A DNA stretch of 14,290 bases from Natronohydrobacter sp. (GCA_007118445.1 SKRP01000323.1:1-14290); one strand, 5' to 3'. Counted from the first letter of the stretch, positions 1-6,918 are shown. The notes: generated by a model not told the origin, from the sequence alone. Program-made: numbers and translations.

Positions 1-987
1 GAGCGGCAGGGCTTTTCCAGCATCCGGCGCGAAAACGGTGTGCGGGTGGTCACGGTCACGGGCGATCTGTCCGAGGATGACCCGGCCCGCGCCCGCGAAA
101 TCACGCGCGAGCTGTCCGAGCGCATCCTGCCCGATCTGGAGGCCGATTTCGGCATCACCACCCGCCTGTCAGGGCAGGCCGAGCAGGAACGTGAATTCAT
201 GTCCGATGCGGCCATCGGCATCGGGCTGTGCCTGATCCTGATCTATCTCACGCTGGCCTGGGTGTTTTCCAGCTGGCTGCGGCCGCTGGTGGTCATGTCG
301 GTCATCCCCTTCGGGCTGATCGGGGTGATTCAGGGGCATCTGAGCTGGGGTATGGCGCTGTCGATGTTCTCGATTGTGGGGATGATCGGCATGGCCGGGA
401 TCATCATCAACGATTCCATCGTGCTGGTGACGACTGTGGACGGCTATGCGCAGGAGCGCGGCCTGATCCCCTCGATCATCGACGCGGCCTGCGACCGTCT
501 GCGCCCGGTGCTGCTGACCACGCTGACCACAGTGCTGGGCTTGTCGCCGCTATTGTTCGAGGGCTCGACTCAGGCCGAGTTTCTGAAACCGACTGTGATC
601 ACGCTGGTCTATGGCCTGGGTTTCGGGATGGTGATCGTGCTGTTGCTGGTCCCGGCAGTGCTGGCCATCGGGCATGATCTGCACCGCCAGATGACCTCGT
701 TGCGGCGCGCATTGACTGTGCCGGTGCGGGGCGTGATGCTGGTGCCGCTGGTTGCTGTACTCGCGCTGACGGGCTGGTTCATGGCGACCATGGGGCTTGT
801 GGCGCTGGGCTATGAGCTTCCTGCCTGGCCTGGCGTGCCGCAAGGCGGGGACGCGCCGATGCGGGCCGCATTTGCCCTGTTCATGGGAGGGGCGGCGCTG
901 GTGCTGCTGGCCGCCTGGGTCATGGGGGCCACTGCGATGTGGCTGTCGCAGCGCAGGTCAGGTCAGTCCGACATGGCACAGCCCTGA
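1..987 (+). CDS. RND efflux transporter permease, C-terminal part (5' truncated)
   Basis: This is the last 328 residues of an inner-membrane RND pump; the reading frame is open from base 1, so the gene begins outside the window. The visible part starts in a periplasmic porter domain (about residues 1-65). Hydrophobic segments follow at about 71-90, 95-111, 119-145, 167-186 and 196-223, matching the second transmembrane half of an AcrB-like protein. The helix with GIIINDSIVLV (133-143) aligns with the proton-relay helix of AcrB. The lysine found there in the AcrB class is absent, as in many other RND subfamilies. Two further hydrophobic segments (about 244-270 and 288-313) lie beyond the usual last helix, an uncommon C-terminal extension. 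Its 3' end overlaps the opposite-strand DsbD-type gene by 25 bases. The substrate cannot be told from this fragment. A membrane-fusion partner is probably encoded upstream, outside the window. Confidence 0.9.
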   Translation, partial: ERQGFSSIRRENGVRVVTVTGDLSEDDPARAREITRELSERILPDLEADFGITTRLSGQAEQEREFMSDAAIGIGLCLILIYLTLAWVFSSWLRPLVVMSVIPFGLIGVIQGHLSWGMALSMFSIVGMIGMAGIIINDSIVLVTTVDGYAQERGLIPSIIDAACDRLRPVLLTTLTTVLGLSPLLFEGSTQAEFLKPTVITLVYGLGFGMVIVLLLVPAVLAIGHDLHRQMTSLRRALTVPVRGVMLVPLVAVLALTGWFMATMGLVALGYELPAWPGVPQGGDAPMRAAFALFMGGAALVLLAAWVMGATAMWLSQRRSGQSDMAQP

Positions 988-1763
988 TGCGTCAGCACAC
1001 CACGCTCGCTGATCACGCTCAGCCGGATCTGGGATCGGTCGATCCCGGCACCCGAAGCCGCGCGGATCAGCCCATGCCCGGTCAGCACATTGCCCGCGCG
1101 CGCGCTGGGCAGCGCGCGCACTGGCTGGCCCGGCGACTCGATCAGCAGAAACTCCCGCGCGCCTGCGGGCGGGATATCCATATTGGCGGTCAGGCGCAGG
1201 GCCTTCTTGTCGGGTGTGAGCGTGCACTCCACCGCGCGCAGCCCGGCGGCGCGGGCCGCGCTGGGGCGCTGGTCGAGCGCCGTTGCAATCGCGTGATCAT
1301 GCGCGCCTGCGCCGTTCAGCGCCATCTGTAGCGACAGATCGACCGGGATGCAGATATCATTGCACACGCCTACGCTCAGGATGGCGTTGAAATCGACCGG
1401 CTCACCGGGCCGTTCGGGCGTGACCTCGATGGGCAGCGTGACCTCGCCCGAATAGCCGATACTGGCAAAGCCCGACTTGAAATACAGCCGCGGCTCGGGC
1501 CAGATAATGCGCGCCTTTGCGACATTGTCCGACCCGGACCAGTCCAGCCGGGGCACCAGTCCGCTTTCGCCGGGATGGCGCCAATAGGTCATCCAGTCGC
1601 GCGCCAGGCGCAATTGCAGCCCGGCGATATGCGCGCCGGTATCGGATTGCCACCCCGGCCGCATTTGCGCCGCGACAATATCGGCGGTGCGCGGGGATTG
1701 GCTGAACGCTGGCACAGGCAGACTGAGCAGCGCGGCGACAAGAGCGAATCGGAACCTTTTCAT
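963..1763 (-). CDS. Secreted DsbD N-terminal-domain protein (ScsB/DsbD-alpha type)
   Basis: A 266-residue protein with a clear signal peptide (MKRFRFALVAALLSLPVPAFS, cleavage near residue 21), so it should act in the periplasm. It resembles the N-terminal thiol:disulfide-interchange domain of DsbD/ScsB (the DsbD_N family), which passes electrons to periplasmic partners. Visible support is the W-x-T-Y-W-R-x-P-G-E-S-G segment (about 57-68) and the VGVCNDICIP segment with C134 and C138. Two more cysteines are at 180 and 262. The transmembrane DsbB/DsbD domain and the thioredoxin domain of full DsbD are missing, so it is either a stand-alone partner or works with a separately encoded membrane reductase. 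I chose the ATG at 1761-1763 because the signal peptide starts there; a longer TTG-start reading (to 1802) adds a hydrophilic leader. It is divergent from yqgE and overlaps the RND gene tail-to-tail. The family call is firm, the partner unknown. Confidence 0.82.
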   Translation of the reverse strand: MKRFRFALVAALLSLPVPAFSQSPRTADIVAAQMRPGWQSDTGAHIAGLQLRLARDWMTYWRHPGESGLVPRLDWSGSDNVAKARIIWPEPRLYFKSGFASIGYSGEVTLPIEVTPERPGEPVDFNAILSVGVCNDICIPVDLSLQMALNGAGAHDHAIATALDQRPSAARAAGLRAVECTLTPDKKALRLTANMDIPPAGAREFLLIESPGQPVRALPSARAGNVLTGHGLIRAASGAGIDRSQIRLSVISERGVLTHQGCAMSD

Positions 1764-1793
1764 TCCCCCAGTGTCCGCGTCGGCTGACGATTG

Positions 1794-1817
1794 GGAAGTC
1801 AAAACCGCGCGACTTCC
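1794..1817. repeat. Inverted repeat GGAAGTC-N10-GACTTCC
   Basis: A perfect 7-bp inverted repeat with a 10-base spacer lies between the DsbD-type gene and yqgE, which are divergent. Read on the minus strand it lies 31-54 bases upstream of the DsbD-type ATG, where a promoter or operator could sit. It could be a protein-binding dyad or a weak hairpin; no poly-T follows, so a terminator is unlikely. Confidence 0.4.
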
Positions 1818-1856
1818 GCAGGCTGTGACGGGCGCGCATCATCTGCGCTGCGCCCC

Positions 1857-1875
1857 CTTGGCAAGCCGTGCCAAG
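1857..1875. repeat. Inverted repeat CTTGGCA-N5-TGCCAAG upstream of yqgE
   Basis: A perfect 7-bp dyad with a 5-base centre ends 36 bases before the preferred yqgE ATG. This size and symmetry (19 bp, near two helical turns) fit an operator for a dimeric regulator. The same bases could form a compact hairpin in the yqgE leader if transcription starts upstream. No regulator is identified. Confidence 0.4.
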
Positions 1876-1911
1876 CCGGGCATGCTGGACCGAGCCAATG
1901 GCAACGGACAT

Positions 1912-2493
1912 ATGATGGACCAGCTGACCGGAAAATTCCTCATCGCCATGCCCTCGATGCCCGATCCGCGCTTCGCGCATTCGGTGGTGTTGCTTTGCGC
2001 GCATTCGGACGAGGGGGCGATGGGGGTGATCGTCAACAAACCGATGCCCGATCTGCGTTTCAAGGCGCTTCTGGAAAATCTGGAACTGCCCGTTGCGGAA
2101 ACCGGCGCAGGGCTGGGCGAACCTGTCGCCGATCTGCCCATCCATTTCGGCGGCCCGGTCGAGACCGGGCGCGGCTTCGTGCTGCATTCGCCGGATTTCT
2201 TCAGCATGGAGGGCAGTCTGGAACTGCTTGAAGGCGTCGTGCTGAGCACATCGGTCGAGGTGCTGTCGGCGCTGGCGGGCGGGCAGGGTCCGTCTGATGC
2301 GCTGATCGCGCTGGGCTATGCAGGCTGGGCCGCAGGGCAGCTGGAAAACGAGTTGCAGGCCGGGGGTTGGCTGATCGCCGATGCCACGCCCAGGCTTCTG
2401 TTCCGCCGCGATGATGATGCGAAATGGCGTGCGGTGCTCGACCAGATGGGGGTCGATCCGCGCCATCTGTCGGGCGGTGCCGGTCACGCCTGA
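1912..2493 (+). CDS. yqgE: YqgE/AlgH family protein (DUF179)
   Basis: A 193-residue cytosolic protein of the YqgE/AlgH family, whose biochemical function is not settled. Members are widely conserved and often sit near the Holliday-junction resolvase gene yqgF in other bacteria; that neighbour is not seen here. Family features from the N-terminus are LTGKFLIAMPSM-DPRF, then HSDEGAMGVIVNKP near residues 30-44, then the FGGPV-TGRGFVLHS block near 80-95. The length matches the family norm (about 185-200). Several start codons are possible: ATG at 1882, 1912 or 1915. I prefer 1912 because homologues begin just before LTGK and a weak CGGA-type ribosome site lies just upstream. Its last 10 bases overlap the 3' end of ftsY on the opposite strand. 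Confidence 0.92.
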   Translation: MMDQLTGKFLIAMPSMPDPRFAHSVVLLCAHSDEGAMGVIVNKPMPDLRFKALLENLELPVAETGAGLGEPVADLPIHFGGPVETGRGFVLHSPDFFSMEGSLELLEGVVLSTSVEVLSALAGGQGPSDALIALGYAGWAAGQLENELQAGGWLIADATPRLLFRRDDDAKWRAVLDQMGVDPRHLSGGAGHA

Positions 2494-3554
2494 GCGTCGG
2501 TCCCGACCAGCGCTGCGGCGAATTCCTCTGGGTCGAAGGCTTGCAGATCGTCGATCTGTTCACCCACGCCAATCGCATGTATCGGCAGGCCGAACTTGTC
2601 GGCAAGCGCGACCAGAACGCCCCCGCGCGCTGTGCCGTCGAGCTTGGTCATCACAAGGCCCGACACATCGGCGAGCTTGCGGAAGATCTCGACCTGATTG
2701 AGCGCATTCTGCCCGGTGGTCGCGTCGAGCACCAGAAGCGTGTTATGCGGCGCGTCAGGGTCCAGCTTGCGCAGCACGCGCAGGATTTTCGCAAGCTCCT
2801 CCATCAGATCGGCGCGGTTCTGCAGCCGCCCGGCCGTGTCGATCATCAGCAGATCCGTGCCCTCGGCTTTCGCCCGCGCCAGCGCGTCATAGGCCAGCGA
2901 GGCCGGGTCCGAGCCTTCGGGCGCGGTCATCACCGGCACGCCTGCACGCTGCCCCCAGACCTGCAATTGCTCGACCGCCGCCGCGCGGAATGTGTCCCCT
3001 GCGGCAATCATCACCGATTTGCCAGCAGCGCGGAACTGGCTGGCCAGTTTGCCGATCGTCGTGGTCTTGCCCGCGCCATTCACGCCCACCACCAGCACCA
3101 CCTGCGGGCGCGCGGGATAGAGCGGCATCGGCTTTGCCACCGGGTCCATGATGCGTGCGATCTCGGCGGCCAGCGCGGATTTGATCTCGGGCACGGACAG
3201 TTTGCGCCCGAACCGTCCCTCAGCCAGATTGGCGCTGACGCGCATGGCGGTCTCGACCCCCATATCGGCCTGAATGAGCAGATCTTCCAGGCTCTCCAGC
3301 ATCTCGTCATCAAGCACCCGGCGCGGGGCCGCGTCGCGGCCCAGCATCCGCCCCAGAATCCCCGGCTGGTCAGTTGCGGCAGGACGGTCCTGCGCTGGCG
3401 CGGCGGGGGCCGGGTCCGGTCGGGTGTCGGGCTTTGGTTCTGGCGGGGCGGCTGCGTCCTCGTCCGCGCCGTCATCGACCAGCGCTTCCAGCCCCTCATC
3501 CAGTTTCGAGGATGAGCGGAACATGCGCTCTTTCAGCTTCTTGAAAAACGACAT
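2484..3554 (-). CDS. ftsY: Signal recognition particle receptor FtsY
   Basis: A 356-residue SRP GTPase that docks ribosome–SRP complexes at the cytoplasmic membrane for co-translational insertion of membrane proteins. Layout: a basic amphipathic N-terminus (MSFFKKLKERMF) suited to lipid contact; an acidic, Pro/Ala-rich linker (about 20-65); the N domain (about 75-140); and the G domain. GTPase motifs are all present: P-loop GVNGAGKT (157-164), DTFRAAA (187-193) in the insertion box, DTAGR (239-243), TKLDG (303-307) and GVGE (329-332). The short acidic A region is typical of alphaproteobacteria, compared with the much longer one of E. coli. The ATG at 3552-3554 is preceded by AAGGGA seven bases upstream. 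It is convergent with yqgE and divergent from the alkB-like gene. No internal defects are seen. Confidence 0.97.
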   Translation of the reverse strand: MSFFKKLKERMFRSSSKLDEGLEALVDDGADEDAAAPPEPKPDTRPDPAPAAPAQDRPAATDQPGILGRMLGRDAAPRRVLDDEMLESLEDLLIQADMGVETAMRVSANLAEGRFGRKLSVPEIKSALAAEIARIMDPVAKPMPLYPARPQVVLVVGVNGAGKTTTIGKLASQFRAAGKSVMIAAGDTFRAAAVEQLQVWGQRAGVPVMTAPEGSDPASLAYDALARAKAEGTDLLMIDTAGRLQNRADLMEELAKILRVLRKLDPDAPHNTLLVLDATTGQNALNQVEIFRKLADVSGLVMTKLDGTARGGVLVALADKFGLPIHAIGVGEQIDDLQAFDPEEFAAALVGTDAQA

Positions 3555-3690
3555 TGCCGGTCCCTTGTTACGCGCGCAGGTCCAGAGCTACCCCATGTGA
3601 CAGGCTTTGGAAAGCACCCCGCACGCGGCAAATTGCATGACTGTCAGGCAGGGTTTCGCGTGATATATCCCGATGCAGGACACCGGATGA

Positions 3691-3731
3691 GGTCTCATGC
3701 TGCTTCTGCCCTTCGCCCTTGCTGCGCTTGC
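3691..3731 (+). promoter_or_regulatory. Ribosome-binding site and start of alkB-like gene
   Basis: A GATGAGG stretch ending at 3692, four bases before the ATG at 3697-3699, fits a Shine–Dalgarno element and supports this start. The 142-base divergent interval to ftsY (3555-3696) has no clear -35/-10 pair, ORF or strong hairpin that I can see. Confidence 0.5.
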
Positions 3732-4731
3732 CCCTGTCGCGCTGCTCTCACTCGGCGCGCTCTGGGGTGGGCTCTGGGTCTGGGCGGCGCTGGTCTATGT
3801 CTCGCTTTTTGCCTTCGTGGTCGATGAGCTGGTCACGCGTCCGCTGACCTCTGCCGACCCGGATCAGTCCGAGCGCGCGGCCAATCTGCTGTCGGTGCTG
3901 ATCGCGGCGGCCCATTTCGGGTTGATGGGGCTGGGGGTTGCGGCGGTCGCCGGGGCGACAGGGCTGAGCGGTCTGGAGCGGGGCGTCGCGTTTTTCGGCT
4001 TTGGCCTGTATTTCGGGCAGGTCAGCATCGCCAATGCGCATGAGTTGATCCATCGCAATGACAAGCGCCTGTTCGGGCTGGGGAAATGGGTGTTCATCTC
4101 GATGCTCTATGGCCATGTGACGACCTCGCACCGGCTGCTGCATCACGCGCATGTCGCCACGCCCAAAGACCCGAATTTCCCGCCCAAAGGCATGAGCTTC
4201 TACCGCTATCTGCCGCGCAGCATGGCGCTGAATTTTGTGCAAGGTTACAGGATTGAACAGGCCCGTGCCGCGAAATCGGGGCGGCGCAACCCCTATGTCA
4301 GCTATATCGGCGGGGCTTTGGGCTTTCTCGGCCTGAGCGCTGTGGCGTTCGGCCCTGCAGGGCTGGCTGCGCTGGCCGGTTTCGCGCTCTATGCCCAGTT
4401 TCAGCACGCGATGGTCGATTATCTGCAGCATTATGGTCTGGCGCGGCGGCAATTGCCCGATGGCCGCTTTGAACCGCAAGGCCCGCAGCATAGCTGGAAC
4501 AGCCCGCATTGGTTCACCTCGCTGATGACGGTCAATGTCACCCGCCATTCGGATCACCATGCGCACCCGGCCCGCGTCTATCCGGCGCTGCGACTGACGC
4601 CAGAGATGCCGGTTCTGCCGTATAGTTTACCGGCGATGGGCGTCATCGCCCTTGTGCCCGCGCTCTGGTTTCGCATGATGGACAAGCGCGCCGCGCGCGT
4701 GCTGGACCGCGCTCAGGGAGAACAGACATGA
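3697..4731 (+). CDS. alkB: AlkB-like integral-membrane di-iron hydroxylase (alkane 1-monooxygenase family)
   Basis: A 344-residue multi-pass protein of the membrane fatty-acid-hydroxylase/AlkB superfamily, which uses a histidine-bound di-iron centre to oxidise hydrophobic substrates with O2. Hydrophobic segments lie at about 5-45, 66-90, 97-112, 203-237 and 310-326. Metal-ligand boxes are in the expected order: HELIHR (115-120), HRLLHHAHVATP (145-156) and RHSDHHAH (283-290). The extra AlkB signatures HYG (245-247) and PQHSWNS (263-269) are also present. Compared with classical alkane hydroxylases, box 2 keeps the H-x3-HH spacing but has Ser for the usual leading Glu and Leu for the usual Gly, and box 1 ends in HR rather than HK. 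The protein is also shorter than the roughly 400-residue classical enzymes. It is therefore a divergent clade and n-alkane activity is not assured. No rubredoxin or rubredoxin reductase gene is in the window, so its electron donor is unknown. Its stop overlaps the next start (ATGA). Confidence 0.85.
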   Translation: MLLLPFALAALAPVALLSLGALWGGLWVWAALVYVSLFAFVVDELVTRPLTSADPDQSERAANLLSVLIAAAHFGLMGLGVAAVAGATGLSGLERGVAFFGFGLYFGQVSIANAHELIHRNDKRLFGLGKWVFISMLYGHVTTSHRLLHHAHVATPKDPNFPPKGMSFYRYLPRSMALNFVQGYRIEQARAAKSGRRNPYVSYIGGALGFLGLSAVAFGPAGLAALAGFALYAQFQHAMVDYLQHYGLARRQLPDGRFEPQGPQHSWNSPHWFTSLMTVNVTRHSDHHAHPARVYPALRLTPEMPVLPYSLPAMGVIALVPALWFRMMDKRAARVLDRAQGEQT

Positions 4732-5138
4732 CGCCGTTTCGCAATCTCTTGGCCGGGTTGACCCTTGCTGCATTGGCGCTGCCGGTCACGGCCCAGACCC
4801 CGATGAGCGCTGCCGAGTTCGAGGCTTATGTCACCGGGCGCACGCTGACCTTCGGTTTCGAGGGCATGGCCTACGGGATCGAGGAGTTCCGCCCCGGTCG
4901 CCGCACGACCTGGGCTTTCATGGGCGAGCAATGTCAGGAGGGGCGCTGGTTCGACCGCGATGAGCAGATCTGTTTCGTCTATGACGATGCGCCCGAGGTC
5001 GAGCATTGCTGGATTTTCTGGCGCGGCGAGACCGGTCTGAATGCGCGTTTCATGGGCGAGGACAACGGGACCGAGCTTTACGAGGTCCAGCGCACGAGCC
5101 GCCCGCTCTTGTGTCCGGGGCCGGAAGTGGGGGTCTGA
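4728..5138 (+). CDS. Small exported four-cysteine protein, coupled to alkB-like gene
   Basis: A 136-residue protein of unknown function that I believe recurs in Rhodobacteraceae. A signal peptide (about 1-22, ending LPVTAQ) predicts export to the periplasm. The mature part has four cysteines (C69, C82, C94, C129), an even number consistent with two disulfides, and is rich in aromatic residues and acidic turns (for example WRGETG, FMGEDNG). No catalytic motif is visible and it has no membrane segment beyond the signal. The ATG overlaps the alkB-like stop codon as ATGA and is preceded by AGGGAGA about six bases upstream, so the two genes should be co-transcribed and probably translationally coupled. 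The gene ends six bases from the queG stop on the opposite strand. It may serve the same process as the hydroxylase, but that is inference from position only. Confidence 0.82.
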   Translation: MTPFRNLLAGLTLAALALPVTAQTPMSAAEFEAYVTGRTLTFGFEGMAYGIEEFRPGRRTTWAFMGEQCQEGRWFDRDEQICFVYDDAPEVEHCWIFWRGETGLNARFMGEDNGTELYEVQRTSRPLLCPGPEVGV

Positions 5139-5144
5139 TCGGGC

Positions 5145-6188
5145 CTATTCCGCCGCGCCATCGAGCCGGGCAACCGCCCATTGCGCGGCGTCCGCCACGA
5201 CCGGGTCCGGGTCATCACTCAGACCCTGCGCGACCGCGCGCAACTGCGCCGCCCCGGAATTTCCAATGGCATAGAGCACGTTGCGGATAAACCGGTTGCG
5301 CCCGATGCGCTTGATCGGCGAGCCGGAAAACCGCGCGCGAAAACCTGCATCGTCGAGGCGCGCGAGCTCTGCCAGATCCGGGGCCACCATGCCCGCGCGG
5401 GCCGCATATTTCGCCTCGCGCGCAGTGCGGGCGAATTTGTTCCACGGGCAGACCGCCAGACAATCATCGCAGCCATAGATGCGGTTGCCCATGCGTTCGC
5501 GCAGGTCCAGCGGGACCGGGCCGTGATGCTCGATGGTCAGGTAAGAGATGCAGCGCCGCGCATCCAGCTGGAAGGGCGCAGGGAAAGCGTCGGTCGGGCA
5601 GATATCGAGACAGGCGCGACAGCTGCCGCAATTCTCGCGGGCCGGCGCATCGGGGGGCAGGTCCAGCGTGGTGAAGATCGCACCAAGGAAGAACCAGTTG
5701 CCCAAATCCCGCGACAGAAGATTGGTATGCTTGCCCTGCCAGCCCAGCCCAGCGGCTGCGGCGAGCGGTTTTTCCATGACCGGGGCGGTATCGACAAAGA
5801 CCTTGATCTCACCGCCCGCGCGCGCGATCAGCCAGCGCCCCAGTGCTTTCAGGCGCTTTTTCACCACATCATGATAATCGCGCCCCAGCGCATAGGCGGA
5901 AATCGCGGCCCGGTCGCGGTGCTGCAGCAGGTCCAGCGGGTCATGCTCGGGCGTGTAGCTTTCCGCCAGCATGATGATGCTTTTCGCTTCACCCCAAAGC
6001 GCAGAGGGATCGCCGCGCCAGCCCATGCGTTCCGCCATCCAGCCCATCTGGCCATGCCGCCCTGCATCCACAAAGGCCGCGAGCCGCGCGGGCGCGTCAG
6101 GAATGGCATCGGGACGTGTGATCGCGCAGGCGTCAAATCCCAGCGCGCGGGCCTCGGCGATCAGATCGGCCTTGAGCGTGTCAGTCAT
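5145..6188 (-). CDS. queG: Epoxyqueuosine reductase QueG
   Basis: A 347-residue cytosolic enzyme that reduces epoxyqueuosine to queuosine in the wobble base of GUN-anticodon tRNAs, the last step of Q synthesis; it uses cobalamin and two [4Fe-4S] clusters. The N-terminal cobalamin-binding region includes VDTAPVMEKP (132-141), where D134 matches the catalytic acid of the family, followed by GLGWQGKHTNL (147-157). The first ferredoxin-like cluster motif is CGSCRACLDICP (C187, C190, C193, C197). The second uses C213 with CDDCLAVCP (C240, C243, C247). The C-terminus (about 285-347) is a HEAT-like, tRNA-binding tail with FSGSPIKRIGRNRFIRN. The length is normal and all key residues are present. It is the last gene of the mtgA-GST-queG run, 24 bases after the GST stop. 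The other Q-pathway genes are not in the window. Confidence 0.96.
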   Translation of the reverse strand: MTDTLKADLIAEARALGFDACAITRPDAIPDAPARLAAFVDAGRHGQMGWMAERMGWRGDPSALWGEAKSIIMLAESYTPEHDPLDLLQHRDRAAISAYALGRDYHDVVKKRLKALGRWLIARAGGEIKVFVDTAPVMEKPLAAAAGLGWQGKHTNLLSRDLGNWFFLGAIFTTLDLPPDAPARENCGSCRACLDICPTDAFPAPFQLDARRCISYLTIEHHGPVPLDLRERMGNRIYGCDDCLAVCPWNKFARTAREAKYAARAGMVAPDLAELARLDDAGFRARFSGSPIKRIGRNRFIRNVLYAIGNSGAAQLRAVAQGLSDDPDPVVADAAQWAVARLDGAAE

Positions 6189-6212
6189 GCCAGACAGATG
6201 CGCCTCGGCGCA

Positions 6213-6878
6213 TCAGAAATCCAGATCCGCGTAATGGGCAGGCGGCGGCATTCCGGGCAGGGTATCGGCCAGAAGCGTGCGGAAGGCCGGACGTGACTTG
6301 ATCTTGGCATACCATTCATGCACCAGCGCCGAGCGCGCCCAGTCCACATCATTGATATAATCCAGACAGGACAGATGCGCAGCGGCGGTGAAATCGGCCA
6401 GCGTCATGTCATTGCCCGCCAGCCAGCGGCGCTGGCCCAGCAGCCAGTCCATGTAATCGAGATGAAACTTGATCCGCGCCGAGCCCATCTTGATGCGCGC
6501 CGAATCCGGGTAGCCGCGCCCCATCATCTTCTTGTTCACCCGCTCATAGAGCAGGTTCGAGGTCACTTCGACATGGAACTTGTCGTCAAACCATGTGCAG
6601 AGCCTACGCATCTCATAGCGCGCCTCGGGGCCATGCGGGATCAGCGGGGGCTGCGGAATGGTTTCATCCAGATACTCGCAGATCGCATGGCTTTCGGTCA
6701 GGATACGACCCTCATGGCGCAGCACCGGCACCTTGCCCGCCGGGTTGCGGCGCATGAAATCCTGTGACGGCTCCCAGAAACGCTCTTCGACCAGTTCGAC
6801 CTCGATGCGCTTTTCCGCAAGCGTCAGGCGCACCTTGCGGCAAAAGGGCGAGAGCGGGACGTGATAGAGACGGGCCAT
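6213..6878 (-). CDS. Glutathione S-transferase family protein
   Basis: A 221-residue cytosolic GST-fold protein. The thioredoxin-like N-terminal half has the active-site region SPFCRKVR (10-17, with S10 and C13 as candidate catalytic residues), the cis-proline loop KVPVL (49-53) and the glutathione gamma-glutamyl binding pair E62-S63 in ESHAICEYL. The helical C-terminal half carries an N-capping-box-like MTLADFTAAAHL (158-169). The subclass and substrate cannot be assigned from sequence alone. The ATG at 6876-6878 begins right at the beta-1 strand (MARLYHVPLSP). A TTG 14 codons upstream would add a tail not expected in the family, so I reject it. AAGGAAAG lies about 12-13 bases upstream, inside a nested hairpin described separately. 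It sits between mtgA (57-base gap) and queG (24-base gap), suggesting one transcript. Confidence 0.93.
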   Translation of the reverse strand: MARLYHVPLSPFCRKVRLTLAEKRIEVELVEERFWEPSQDFMRRNPAGKVPVLRHEGRILTESHAICEYLDETIPQPPLIPHGPEARYEMRRLCTWFDDKFHVEVTSNLLYERVNKKMMGRGYPDSARIKMGSARIKFHLDYMDWLLGQRRWLAGNDMTLADFTAAAHLSCLDYINDVDWARSALVHEWYAKIKSRPAFRTLLADTLPGMPPPAHYADLDF

Positions 6879-6884
6879 GTTGCG

Positions 6885-6918
6885 GGCAAGCTTTCCTTGG
6901 GGAGTGTCCCCTCTTGCC
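6885..6918 (-). promoter_or_regulatory. Nested hairpin in the mtgA–GST gap containing the GST ribosome site
   Basis: GGCAAG (6885-6890) pairs perfectly with CTTGCC (6913-6918), and inside it GGGGA (6899-6903) pairs with TCCCC (6907-6911) around a 3-base loop. In the minus-strand RNA the unpaired arm between the two stems carries AAGGAAAG, the best ribosome site for the GST gene, and the outer stem ends six bases before the ATG. No U-run follows, so a terminator is unlikely. It could modulate GST translation or protect the processed mRNA. Confidence 0.35.

Noticed and set aside
1402..2487. Long open frame on the minus strand opposite yqgE and part of the DsbD-type gene (361 codons)
   Set aside because: It is rich in Arg, His and Gln with no recognisable motifs and covers two clear genes. 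High-GC codon bias routinely keeps the antisense frame open.
2424..3515. Open frame antisense to ftsY (363 codons)
   Set aside because: ftsY has all GTPase motifs on the other strand. The antisense product has the His/Arg/Gln-rich composition of a GC-bias shadow.
5181..6296. Open frame antisense to queG (371 codons)
   Set aside because: Same reasoning: queG is complete with both iron–sulfur motifs, and the antisense frame has no family features.
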